Shown here in pieces: positions 8,646 through 17,330 of a stretch of 21,571 bases of DNA. The DNA comes from Isoetes engelmannii (lineage: Eukaryota; Streptophyta; Lycopodiopsida; Isoetales; Isoetaceae), in assembly GCA_011763485.2 (NCBI GenBank), contig JAANSK020267271.1:1-21571 (forward strand), written 5' to 3'. The notes under the pieces are model-generated. The model was not told the origin of the DNA and did no database searches. It saw only the letters and a program-made list of their open reading frames with translations. Each line of letters begins with the position of its first letter. Within the stretch, counting starts at the first letter, position 1. The translations under genes were made by a program, and so were the position numbers.

Positions 8646-9128
8646 ATCCTGACGATACAATGCTACGAGCGCACCTTAACCTCTGTAGAGGCTTGCTACT
8701 GAGAGAGCTTCGAGAGGTAGATGCACTCAGGCATCGCCACGATCCCCAAGTTGCAAGCTGCAGCAAGAAAAGGCTGCAGGAGTAGTCGTATTACATGTGC
8801 ATAGTTCGTTTTCAAATGTTGTCGATATCCTTCTTTAAAGTTTCATGATGTGGATATACCTATGTTTGTGAATATCTTGATATATTAATGTAAATATTGC
8901 TTCACATGGATCCAATCGAGACCACAGTCTCGTGCAAGAGTTTCTAAATCATAAATGTTCTGAGTCGTACATGTGGAATCAGAGGCACAATATTTCGGAC
9001 TCCAACGGTCCAAAATCCCCCTCCACTAGGAAACGCTATATACAGTCGAAAAAGACAATATATAGTTTATCAATTTCAACCTTTCAATTGCCAGACAAAA
9101 ATTTTAATTGACAAAATTCATGCTTCAG
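8646..9128. other. About 480 bp without recognisable gene
   Basis: The first 140 bp still look coding-like (GC-richer, Arg and Cys-rich open frames) and may be the 3' UTR of the HUH gene. The rest is AT-rich. A small inverted word GAGACCACAGTCTC lies at about 8919-8932. I found no termini, RNA gene or promoter. Confidence 0.4.
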
Positions 9129-9527
9129 TCACAACTCATACAAATTACAAACAAGGACTAATATATAAATACAAAATAAACATAATGTTCTTGCATAGCA
9201 AGTAAATTCGCTCAAGAGGCATGCTCTTCTACGTTTCTCTTCATTCCAAGTATCATAACATGCATTCCAGTCTATGTGATCAAACGGTTTATCCCACAAG
9301 AAAACCATCATTGTCGCATTCAATGCTTCTAGCTGCATTTTAGCTCTTGTAGCACTCTTGATGGTATTTTGGACAGAAAAACCTCTCTCACAAGATGATG
9401 TGCTTCCTGGAATAACCATACAACCCTGCCATAAACTCATCAATGCTAGAAAACTATTCCACCAACTATCACATGTTCCATCTTCATCTCTACAATTAGT
9501 CCAAGCCAAAAATTTCAAAATTTTCAC
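9129..9527 (-). pseudogene. hAT transposase C-terminal fragment (dimerisation domain)
   Basis: The minus-strand translation contains the hallmark of the hAT dimerisation domain: SSCERGFSVQNTIKSATRAK, then MQLEALNATMMVFLW. It is preceded by SWWNSFLALMSLWQGCMVIP. hAT transposases end in this region, with the conserved S/A-C-E-R-x-F-S and N-x-I-K residues seen here. The catalytic part is missing: upstream of 9527 the sequence is AT-rich with no matching ORF. It is therefore a truncated relic, or one exon after an AT-rich intron. It is not adjacent to the hAT MITE at 6820-7870, and I see no shared termini linking the two. Confidence 0.8.
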
Positions 9528-9540
9528 AAATTATAATTAT

Positions 9541-9985
9541 TAAAGATAATTTATGTTAAGATAATTTTGGTATATATTTTTATTATTTTAATTTTATTGC
9601 ATATATAAAATATAAAATATAAAATAATATATGTTGATATGGAAAAATCACAGGCATCTTTACATCTATAGCCCTTCAATTGACGTATATTTGTTTTTTT
9701 TACCCTTCAACATGATAGGCACTATGGTATTTCTTGCCCTTCATTTGCAGGGCACTTTTTCTTTTTACCCGTTTTGACGGGCAAAAAGGCAAAAAACAGG
9801 CATGAAAGCCGTCAAATTTCTTATTTGAGTCCCCCTCAAGGTTGACACTGCCAGAATTCTCCCACTGCTCTAAAACTTCAAAACAGTGCAAACTTAAATA
9901 AACTGTAAAGAATGAAGAACTTGCAAACAGATGAATGAACAAAGACATTGCAGCCTGCATCCAACTGCTCCCCGTCAGCAGTGTT
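9541..9985. other. AT-rich intergenic stretch with short simple repeats
   Basis: It has an ATATAAAATATAAAATATAAA run near 9600-9630, T-runs near 9690, and repeated TACCCTTCAA / TGCCCTTCA words (about 9665-9750). CCCGTTTTGACGGGC at 9767-9781 is a small hairpin. Open frames here are short and not convincing. Confidence 0.45.
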
Positions 9986-9986
9986 C

Positions 9987-10016
9987 TCTTTTTCTTTTTT
10001 TTTCTTTTTTTTTTTT
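9987..10016 (-). repeat. Poly(A) tail of the LINE (poly-T on plus strand)
   Basis: A nearly uninterrupted T run with a few C interruptions. It follows, on the minus strand, a short 3' UTR containing AATATAAATTG. Confidence 0.8.
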
Positions 10017-10945
10017 GTGAAGAACGAGAGACAATTTATATTAACTGGAAAACTAGTACAATGGGACGTCAAGGTAGGTGGAGGTAGCACCAAACCTCAT
10101 CCCTGACATGACATCTGGATGCAACTTCGACACCAGAAACTGGTGATAAAGACGAGCCCTTGGTAGAGGCTAGCAACAAGAGTATACAAACCTCTGAAGA
10201 CGACATGACACCTCGTTTCCAAACCGCCCAACAGACTAGAGCCCTGCAAATGTTGAACGCCCACTTCTTGAAGCGGGGCCATCTAGCAGGAAGAATGCCC
10301 AGAAGAACCTGTTGACTTGTGAGGTGGGTCCGAAAAGAGGCCTGCACAGTGGACCAAATGTGGCTGAGATCGCCGCAGAGCACAAAACAATGTTCTATTG
10401 TTTCGGGAGCAAGTTTACAAATTGGACAAAGAAGACTAACAGATGGTCTGAATAAGTGAACTCGGGCATTAGTCCTCACTTCCCTATGCATAATTTGCTA
10501 GAGAAGAACTGAATGTTTTGGAATAATGTTCTTATCCCACACTCTGGACCATACCGCTGCATGTTGGGCTTAACGAAACTCTTAATTGCCAGTGCACTAA
10601 AGGAGGCAAAGGGGGCTGCGTGGTGAGAAGTATGTGGCAAGTGTGAACAAAATTCTTCCCCCATGAAATATCCGCTACGAAAACCCAGGCACATTCGTTC
10701 TCGAGGTTGGGCCGCAAAGGGATGTTATCTGCCACATCTTCCCATATGCCATAATCTCGCTCAGTCAATCTGAAAGTGTCCTTGAACTCTTGCCAAGAAC
10801 GAAGAAGCACTGTTTCATTACTTATGGACTTGACATCGGTCCATATAGTCACCAAATTGCATCGACACCACAAAAATAAGCCATTCCAACCCCAAAGAAG
10901 ATGTTTTTTTCCCGAGATTTGTTTTTTGTTTAAGGGTGTTTTCAT
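9987..10945 (-). mobile_element. 5'-truncated LINE, zinc-binding RT tail and poly(A)
   Basis: On the minus strand, 10491-10069 encodes the reverse-transcriptase-associated zinc-binding region: a C-x2-C pair in LLCPICKLAPETIEHCFVLC, followed by H and C, then W. Upstream, in a related frame, is VWDKNIIPKHSVLL, the segment usually found just before this domain; an in-frame stop separates them. 10945-10532 continues the same protein with shifts (words such as WGWNGLFLWCRC and ENECAWVFV). The RT and endonuclease domains are absent. The element ends at an A-rich tail on this strand (T-rich 9987-10016 on plus), as expected for a 5'-truncated LINE. Possible duplications GTGTTCTC (9981) and GTGTTTTC (about 10935) are too weak to call. 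Confidence 0.8.
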
Positions 10946-10956
10946 TCATGTTTAAA

Positions 10957-11400
10957 TTGGGCGGTAGTGTAATGTGAGAGGGTGGTTAGTGTCAAATAGT
11001 GCAAAATACAAGGGGATTTATTAAATGTAACAAAGGAACACCACAATCCAAAATTCATGTATCATATATTATGAAACTCAAATTGGGCGACAGCCCAATT
11101 CGAACTTAATTTTACAAAATAATCACATGGTCGTTATCTCAAATGGGACGCCGCCCAATTTCTGACTATTATACAATAGGCATCGTGAATCTCAAAACTT
11201 GTCCTGAATCACCCCGGAATTAACATGCAAATGTCAATATGAAAGGTTTCTAATCGAAAGAAAGGTTTCCATTCAATGGATTTAATGTTATTCAAGTGAT
11301 GGGGGCAATATGCTAAATATTACATTTTTAGCTAATAATAATTAAAAAAATGCCTTGCACAAATAAACGAGCAGAAGTGATGGGAGCAATATGCTTCTTA
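10957..11400. repeat. Scattered satellite cores and short direct repeats
   Basis: Decayed copies of the satellite core occur at 10957 (AATTGGGCGGTAG), 11081-11100 (AATTGGGCGACAGCCCAATT, a near palindrome) and 11141-11160 (AAATGGGACGCCGCCCAATT). AAGTGATGGGGGCAATATGC near 11295 recurs as AAGTGATGGGAGCAATATGC near 11375. No gene is seen. Confidence 0.6.
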
Positions 11401-11459
11401 TATGCTATGGCGACCAAGCTTCAGGGTATGGTGGCCAGGCTCAAGTTTCCATAGCTTGC

Positions 11460-12400
11460 TCTATTCTCATCGAAGCCCTCTGAACAAACTTTCCGACAAG
11501 CTAAAGCATGTAAAAAACGGAGTCCGGAGGCAGAAGTTATGCCAAAAAGTATGTTCTGCCACAAATTTTGGCTCAAATTGGGCGGCCGCCCATTTTGAGA
11601 TAGAATTAAGGCTCGATTGTATGTCCTTATCCAAGCACTTTAAACAAGCTTTCTGACGAGCTAAAGCACGCCGAAAACGGAGTTCAGATGAAAAGTTATG
11701 CCCCAAATTTGGCTTTGCATCCGGACTACGTGTTTGGCATGCTTAGCTCGTCAGAAATCTTGTTCCAAGGGCTTTGAATTGGACATAAAATCATGTACAC
11801 ATACATAGAGAGAGCCTCAAGTTTAATTCAAATTGGGCAGTCGCCCAAGTTGAGCCAAAATTGGGGCAAAATAGACTTTTTAGCATAACTTCTGCCTCCA
11901 GAAGTTTTCGGCATGGTTTAGATTTTTGGAAAGCTTGTTCAGAGGGCTTTAAATTGAAACACAAATATCAAACATTCATACATAGTTGAGGCCGCCCAAT
12001 ATGACCCAAAATTTGGGTCAAAATAGGCTTTTCGATATAACTTCTACCTTCGGACTCCGTTTTCGACATGCTTTAGCTCGTCGGAAAACTCATTCAGAGA
12101 GCTTCAAATTGGGATACAAAAAGCATAATATATATGCATACATGGGACCTCAAATTTGGCTGAAATTGGACGGCCGCCCAATTAGAGCCAAAATTTGGGG
12201 CAGAATAGGCTTTTCAGCATAACTTCTGCCGAACTTCATTTTTGGAGTGCTTTAGCTTGACGGAAAGCTTGTTCAAAGGGCTTCAAATTGGGACACAAAA
12301 TTGAACATATATACATAGATGGAGCCTCCAATGTCACTCGAATTGGGCGGCTGCCCAATTTAACCCAAAGGGGCAGAATAGGCTTCTCAGGAACTTTATT
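11460..12400. repeat. Diverged satellite of about 175 bp, partly inverted, GGGCGGCCGCCC cores
   Basis: Copies share AACTTCTGCC, CTCCGTTTTCGRCATGCTTTAG, CTCGTCGGAAAGCTTGTTCA, GAGGGCTTCAAATTGGGACA and the core AATTGGGCGGCCGCCCAATT. Cores are centred near 11585, 11842, 11995, 12176 and 12350; the last intervals are about 155-180 bp. Copies from about 11720 onward run in plus orientation. The one or two copies at 11460-11715 read as the reverse complement (TTCCGACAAGCTAAAGCATG, AGGCAGAAGTTATGCC), so the array changes orientation near 11700-11720. ORFs of 60-110 codons on both strands are by-products. I do not recognise the family. Confidence 0.75.
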
Positions 12401-12612
12401 TAAGCAAGTGTCCCATGTTGGTGGGCAATTACACACCCAAAGGCAAGAATATGAAGGGTTATGCATGTCAAAAAGCAAGGGAGCAGCATTTGATATGGCA
12501 TATAGAGGATGTGGAGAGGAGAAACTATACAAAAAGAACAAAAACAACAAATGAGTGCACCAACTTCTCAAGGTCTTGGATATTTAAAAATGCTTCAAAA
12601 AGTCTTCTAAAG

Positions 12613-12815
12613 GATGGGCGCCTTGCTGGAGAAGCAGATACAATGGAGGAGGAAGAAAACACAACCTTTTGCATTTGAAATGATGATGGGCGCCTTGCTA
12701 GAGAGTAGATCCAATGGAGGAGGATTAAAACACAACCTTTTATCTTTGAAATGATGATAGGCGCCTTGCTAGAGAGCAGATCCAATGGAGGATGAAGAAA
12801 ACACTATCTCTTACC
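12613..12815. repeat. 72-bp minisatellite, about three copies
   Basis: Copies begin at 12613, 12685 and 12756 with GATGGGCGCCTTGCT (GATAGG in the third). They continue with AGAGAGCAGATCCAATGGAG, GAAAACACAACCTTTT and ATTTGAAATGAT. The third copy decays after CACTATCTC. Open frames across it are not gene-like. Confidence 0.9.
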
Positions 12816-13323
12816 TCTAATATTTGAAAAGCACATGGACATAAGTTGCATCTATAGTGGGCACATGGCAACATAATGAAAGGTCCTATGTGTATTTGAT
12901 GGGCCCCATAATGTGTCACGGGGATCATTCACGTGGTTGTTGAAATTCAAAATTCAAATTTGAATTTGTTAGGGTAATGCAGATGGTCCAAGATTCCTGG
13001 TGTGCAACTCCCTGCTAACGTCGATCGCTACCAAACCAAGAACCTTGTCCAAATTGCATTACTCTTATACAACATATTTTTTTTTCTAAAGTTTGAATGG
13101 ATTTTCCAACCAAGAATATGCTTCTTTAGTCCAGCAACCATGTTACTATTTTATTCATTAGTCCAACAGCCAACTTACTTCTTCTGTCTGCAAAGAAATT
13201 ATTGACCAGAGGCAACTGCATCTGGAGTTTACTCCTGGAAAAATGAGTGCAAAATGGAGAAATTGGCACATGTTTGAATGCTAGTTTTTACTGTTACACA
13301 GAATGACTATATATACATGTAAT
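12816..13323. other. Distal 5' flank of the PKS-like gene, no gene seen
   Basis: It contains an 18-bp perfect palindrome, AAATTCAAATTTGAATTT (12950-12967), and one G-box-type CACGTGG (12930-12936). G-boxes are used in chalcone synthase promoters, but this one is 1.1 kb from the start codon, so a role is speculative. Confidence 0.4.
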
Positions 13324-13399
13324 AATCAGTATGACTTGCGCTAGCCAAACCAATGAATGGTAATCAATATGGCTTATGCTAGTCAAACCTATGACTTTC
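13324..13399. repeat. 38-bp direct repeat
   Basis: AATCAGTATGACTTGCGCTA (13324) and AATCAATATGGCTTATGCTA (13362), each followed by G(C/T)CAAACC(A/T)ATGA. Confidence 0.8.
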
Positions 13400-13470
13400 G
13401 TTTACTGACAACTAGCCTCTACGTTTGTATGTTGTGATTGGTTTGATACGCTTCAAATAGTTGTGTAGCT

Positions 13471-13855
13471 GCATATGGTCGCACGTAGAGCTATTATTTA
13501 TTGTTTAATATGGCATTTTGATTGGCTTGATATTTTCCAATGACCAAAGTTTGTGCTCCCCGTAAAGTTGTCAAATTTTATTAAAATTTGAAAATCTCGT
13601 GCCTGCATGGATGGTGGCAAATCGACCTACAAAATAGTTGTTGAACAACCAAGCACGCAAGCATGGGTCATTCTAGACCTAATCATTTATTGTTTATATG
13701 GCATTTTAATTGGCTTGAGATTTCCCAATGACCAAAGTTTGTGGCCCCTTCAACTTGCGAATAAAATTTGCGAAGTCTCATGCGTGCATGAATGAAGTCA
13801 AATCGATCAAAGAAATGGTGGTTAAACAAGCAAGCATGGGTCGTTGTGATGAGTC
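13471..13855. repeat. Tandem duplication upstream of the PKS-like gene
   Basis: Copy 1 spans 13471-13660, copy 2 spans 13661-13833, and a third start (GCATGGGTCGTTG) follows at 13834. Shared blocks are TTTATTGTTTA, ATATGGCATTTT, TTCCAATGACCAAAGTTTGTG (one mismatch) and TGCATGRATG. Identity is about 80% with small indels. It lies 190-570 bp before the start codon. Confidence 0.85.
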
Positions 13856-13957
13856 TTTACATCAAACAATCGCTTATATGAGATTTCGGGGTAGTTTCTC
13901 TGCTTAATCCTCATACTATGTAGGAAAGTCCAGGTTTCGAGGTATTATTGCTTAGAC

Positions 13958-13964
13958 TATAAAT
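13958..13964 (+). promoter_or_regulatory. Candidate TATA box of the PKS-like gene
   Basis: TATAAAT lies 77 bp upstream of the ATG at 14041, a reasonable distance for a short plant 5' UTR. There is no experimental support. Confidence 0.45.
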
Positions 13965-14040
13965 TCGGGTGTTTTGCTATCAATTTCCATCATTTAAATC
14001 CATTGCATTCTAGTTCCTTTTGAAATTCCATTCTAGGCCC

Positions 14041-15322
14041 ATGGCATTCCAAAAGCCAGATGGCCCTGCTACTATTCTTGGCATTGGCACTGCAGTCCCA
14101 GATTTCTCTATTGATCAAAACCTTCATCCTGACTGTTTCTTCAGCGCCACACAATGCACCAACAAGCTCGAATTGCTCAACAAGTACAAGCGCATTTGTA
14201 TTTACCTAATCTCATTCCAGTACCGCTTGCTTATGTTAATTTTAATTGGCTATCGCTTTCTTTCTTTTGAATTGATTCTTTTGTGCTTTTAAATCATATA
14301 TTCTAATCATAATGAACTAAAAATATTGGACTTAGACGTATCTGTTTCAGGTTCTGCCTCTACCATAAGAAAACGTCACTTTTGCCTCACCAAAGAGGGT
14401 TTGCGCACCATCTATGAGGGAAAGGTTGGATTATGTGATGAAAGATGTACCTGAGCTTGCAAAGGAAGCAGCAGAAAAAGCAATAAAGTAGTGGGGACAG
14501 TCAAGATCTGCAATCACACATGTTGTGTTCACCACTATAAGTGGTGTGGACATGCCTAGTGCCGATTACCGCCTTGTGAAGTTGTTGGGCTTGGATCCCA
14601 ATGTGAAGAGGGTGATGCTCTACCAACAAGGTTGCTTTGGGGGTGGAACTGTGATGAGGGTTGCCAAGGATATTGCCGAGAACAACAAGGATGCACGTGT
14701 TTTAGTCGCGTGCAGCGAATGCACTACTTTATGGGTTCAACCACCAGAAGAAACCGATCCCACCAGCCTCCTCATTGCAGCATTATTCGGTGATGGTGCG
14801 GCAGCGGCAATCCTAGGTTCAGATCCAACTCAAGTGGAAAATGCACTTTTTCAAATTCATTGGGCTGGTGAAACCGTGATCTCAAATAGTGAACATGTCC
14901 TTCAAGCCACTCTAACTGAAGCAGGGTTGCTGGGATCCATAAATAAGGAAATCCCATGTTTCATCGAGGAGAATATTGTGAGGATTGTTTCAAAGGCATT
15001 ACAACATGTTGGATCACCCAATTACAACGATTGTTTCTGGGCAGTACATGCTGGGGGGACATTAATTCTTGACAAGCTAGAAAAGGGTTTGAAGCTTATG
15101 GAAGAGAAGTTGGCAGTATCAAGCAAGATGCTCAACGAGTATGGGAACATGGCGAGTCCGTCAGTGCTCTTTGTGCTAGATGGTATAATGAACAAATCAA
15201 GAGAGAATGAGATGGCTACCACTGGAGAAGGATGCGAGTGGGGTATGTTTATAGGTTTTGGACCTGGAATCACTATCGAGACTGTTGTCCTCAAGAGCTA
15301 TTCCATTAATCCATGCCATTAA
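14041..15322 (+). pseudogene. Chalcone-synthase-like type III polyketide synthase, disrupted
   Basis: Type III PKSs condense a starter CoA with malonyl-CoA. Exon 1 is 14041-14197, with the intron (14198-14350) splitting the Cys codon after KYKRI, the standard CHS intron position. Exon 2 is 14351-15322. Visible are GVDMPSADYRLVKLLGLDPN, YQQGCFGGGT (catalytic Cys 14633-14635), FGDGA, WAVHAGG (His 15047-15049), EYGNM (Asn 15146-15148) and GFGPG near the end. The length fits the family (about 390 codons). Two lesions exist: the frame changes between LTKEGL and APSMRER (about 14400-14404), where 52 bp stand in for the usual 81, implying a 29-bp deletion; and TAG at 14489-14491 replaces the residue before WGQ. 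Alfalfa CHS positions T197, G211, G256, F265 and S338 align to Trp, Ile, Ala, Gly and Ala, so the ancestor was probably not a chalcone synthase. The ATG is chosen over an upstream in-frame TTG. Confidence 0.88.
14198..14350 (+). other. Intron of the PKS-like gene
   Basis: Donor ATTT|GTATTTACC; acceptor GTATCTGTTTCAG|GTTCT. It is 153 bp, phase 1, and splits the conserved Cys codon as in nearly all plant CHS-superfamily genes. Confidence 0.9.
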
Positions 15323-15995
15323 TTTTATTCAACAAAACACCTACAATGAAAATACTATATGGATTTCCTTGGTGGATATGAAAAAACAAAAGTGCAATCC
15401 AAAATGTATCCTTGCGTGGCTATATTATGTGGTATTCTAAGGTGTAATGATAAATGGTTTGCTCGTAATCACTATGATAACAGATAGTTTGCTAATGTAT
15501 TATAAGGTAGTATATCAATATGGTATCATGTATTCTTCTATATCTATATATGGTCTGTAACATTTGAATAACGAGTTTAAATTTGTGACCATCTTTCACA
15601 TTTAACACTTGTTTGACAATGATATTTTCATAAATGTGCACAGACCATCATTCAATTAAATGAAACCCCATTTGATTAAAGTAGGTCACATGGGAATCCC
15701 ACTTTTTTCCTGTAGGGGTTTTTTTACCGTAAATTTTGTGAAAATCCTTTGAGGCGCATTAATTGCATTAAAAGACCAAGCAATCCACATGTGAAAAAAA
15801 ATGAAGGGAATGTTCGTACTGGTAGTTCCTCGGCTAGCGAGCAGAGAATGCAAAGACGAGAGAGGAAAGCATAATAAATTGCAATTGTTGGATAACAAGG
15901 TGCTATGTGAGCACATAGTTTCTATTCAAAGAGTCAACCCTTCCATTCCACAAACGAATTCATTTATTAAATATATAAATCAAGTACATTGTATT
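15323..15995. other. Intergenic region between converging genes, no gene seen
   Basis: AT-rich 3' flank of the PKS-like gene and 3' flank of the minus-strand gene ending at 15996. Open frames of 60-76 codons lack coding character. No repeats beyond A/T runs were seen. Confidence 0.5.
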
Positions 15996-16436
15996 TTACA
16001 ATGGCCGCAATGACCATGGTGGCTGGGCAGTCACAAGTATAACATTGGGATCAAACACGGAGTACCGAAGAGGATTAACGCCCGAGGCACCCTCCTTAGA
16101 GTTAAAAGCCTTTAGAGCAAATTGCAGGCAATGGAAAGCTTCATGCGGAGGTGCATCATGTGCGATAGGTTGGTCCGTCCATCCGACCTTCGGTTCCTCT
16201 TCGCGCATCCGTTCTTCGATGGTCGTAGCAAAAATGCTTTTTCTCCAACCTCCACGTATCGCATACAATGCTTGCAAGATCTTCTGCGGCTCGTTAAACC
16301 AGAAGATATTCTTTCTTACAACCAGGCTTTCTGCAGTTTCGTAGCGCTGGCGCTCCCAGGCAACCTTCTCCCAGAGGCCCGGTAGAAGCGTGGCGTCTGT
16401 TAGAAATCTGCATGGTCCCTTCTCACCTAGAAAATA
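15996..16436 (-). CDS. Second exon of an unrecognised protein, possibly joined to the HAD-like exon
   Basis: It opens after a good minus-strand acceptor (TTATTTTCTAG, AG at 16438-16437) and stays open for about 146 codons to TAA at 15998-15996. Words include RFLTDATLLPGLWEKVAWER, YETAESLVVRKNIFWFNEP and DAPPHEAFHCLQFALKAF. The composition is protein-like with no long low-complexity tracts, but I do not recognise a family. The exon phase (one base carried in) matches a donor inside the HAD-like exon (TATG|GTGATG, GT at 16776-16775), giving a 340-bp intron and an uninterrupted frame. It could instead be a separate gene fragment that lost its 5' part. Confidence 0.5.
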   Translation of the reverse strand, partial: YFLGEKGPCRFLTDATLLPGLWEKVAWERQRYETAESLVVRKNIFWFNEPQKILQALYAIRGGWRKSIFATTIEERMREEEPKVGWTDQPIAHDAPPHEAFHCLQFALKAFNSKEGASGVNPLRYSVFDPNVILVTAQPPWSLRPL

Positions 16437-16562
16437 AGCATTTCATAACTAACAATTAAGCTGCCATTAGTCAGAAGAAAAGTACGTCAGGATAACAGTC
16501 AAGTCATTCATATACAGTCATTCATATACATTATAGAGACGATTCATGAGCACGACACACTT

Positions 16563-16594
16563 GGCCTTTCTCGACTCGCGAGACGAGAAAAGCC
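16563..16594. repeat. Imperfect 32-bp palindrome (copy 1)
   Basis: GGCCTTTCTCGACTCG is followed directly by CGAGACGAGAAAAGCC; the arms match at 14 of 16 positions. It shares its centre (CTCGACTCGCGAG) with the larger palindrome downstream. Confidence 0.85.
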
Positions 16595-16649
16595 TCAAGT
16601 TAAGACTATTCCACAATTCAAGGTAAAAGCCCTTGTAATTTTGAAAAAG

Positions 16650-16701
16650 GTCTCGACAGTGCTTTTCTCGACTCGCGAGTCGAGAAAAGCACTATCGAGA
16701 C
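16650..16701. repeat. Near-perfect 52-bp palindrome (copy 2)
   Basis: Arms 16650-16675 and 16676-16701 match at 25 of 26 positions with no spacer. The centre is CTCGACTCGCGAGTCGAG, flanked by AGTGCTTTT and AAAAGCACT. It lies in the putative intron between the two minus-strand exons. Confidence 0.95.
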
Positions 16702-16776
16702 ACTAAGGTACATACTAAACATTACATACAAAATTTAGAATATTTTTTGCTAAATGCACTCATGCATTGTCATCAC

Positions 16777-17138
16777 CATAAAATATGCGATCAATCGCCC
16801 TCGTTATCAGGTTGTTCTCCTCATCACACTCCTTCAACTTGGGGTAGTTGAGCAGCACATCAGCAACTAAAATGCTGAATCTGGCCTCAGCTAACATTGG
16901 AATCAAATCCCTCGTCAAACATTGTTTCGATTCAAACTGCTCAGGATCATATCGCGGCACAATTATAGCAATGTCAAAGTTGTGATAGCACTTGTAAGGG
17001 TTGTCATCAATGACTAGCATGTTGTGCTTATTGAAATCACTGTACTCCCTGTAAATTGTTTCTAGCGGCTTGATCATAATGCCTTTCCCTTTAGTTACTG
17101 CTTCATCGAGCCCACTCACATAGTCAACCTTTTCATTG
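16777..17138 (-). pseudogene. NLI-interacting-factor-like (HAD) phosphatase, C-terminal fragment
   Basis: The minus-strand translation carries NMLVIDDNPYKCYHN. This is HAD motif IV with paired acidic residues in the form found in FCP1/SCP-like (NIF domain) protein phosphatases, where D-D-x-P-x-K is typical. It is preceded by VDYVSGLDEAVTKGKGIMIK and KPLETIYREY and followed by a proline-containing IVPRYDPEQF, as in that family, then a helical tail with NLITRAIDRIFYG. The N-terminal motif I (DLDGTL-like, with the nucleophile Asp) is not present: upstream of 17138 the frame closes, and a weak acceptor (CTGAAG|CAATG) may mark an exon edge. If not spliced at 16776, the frame ends at a TGA by 16760. 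It is therefore probably a partial gene or one exon of a longer gene beyond what I can trace. Confidence 0.6.
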
Positions 17139-17330
17139 CTTCAGAAAGACCTGAATTTAATAACAGAGAGGCTTAGCACCTCCAATACGTTGACAATATT
17201 TCTCTTTCCCATAGAGGATCATATGCATTTGAAAAGCCAATTCAGGAGGTAGTCTCAAGCCTTTATATACAATGAATAAACAACAAAATGTTGAATTAAG
17301 ACAATAATATCAAGTGTTTTATTTTTACAG
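17139..17330. other. Short spacer between divergent gene fragments
   Basis: It holds the end of the putative intron upstream of the HAD-like exon (minus) and intron sequence before the ADH exon (plus, ending in the acceptor TATTTTTACAG at 17330). No earlier exon of either gene is visible here. Confidence 0.5.

Noticed and set aside
9981-10945. Target duplication for the LINE (GTGTTCTC / GTGTTTTC)
   Set aside because: Only 7 of 8 bases match in a T-rich context, and the right boundary is uncertain.
11402-12571. Several 70-110 codon ORFs on both strands
   Set aside because: They follow the satellite units and recur with the repeat, so they are by-products of the array.
14020-14040. Upstream in-frame TTG start for the PKS-like gene
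   Set aside because: The ATG at 14041 gives the normal short N-terminus, and non-ATG starts are rare in plants.
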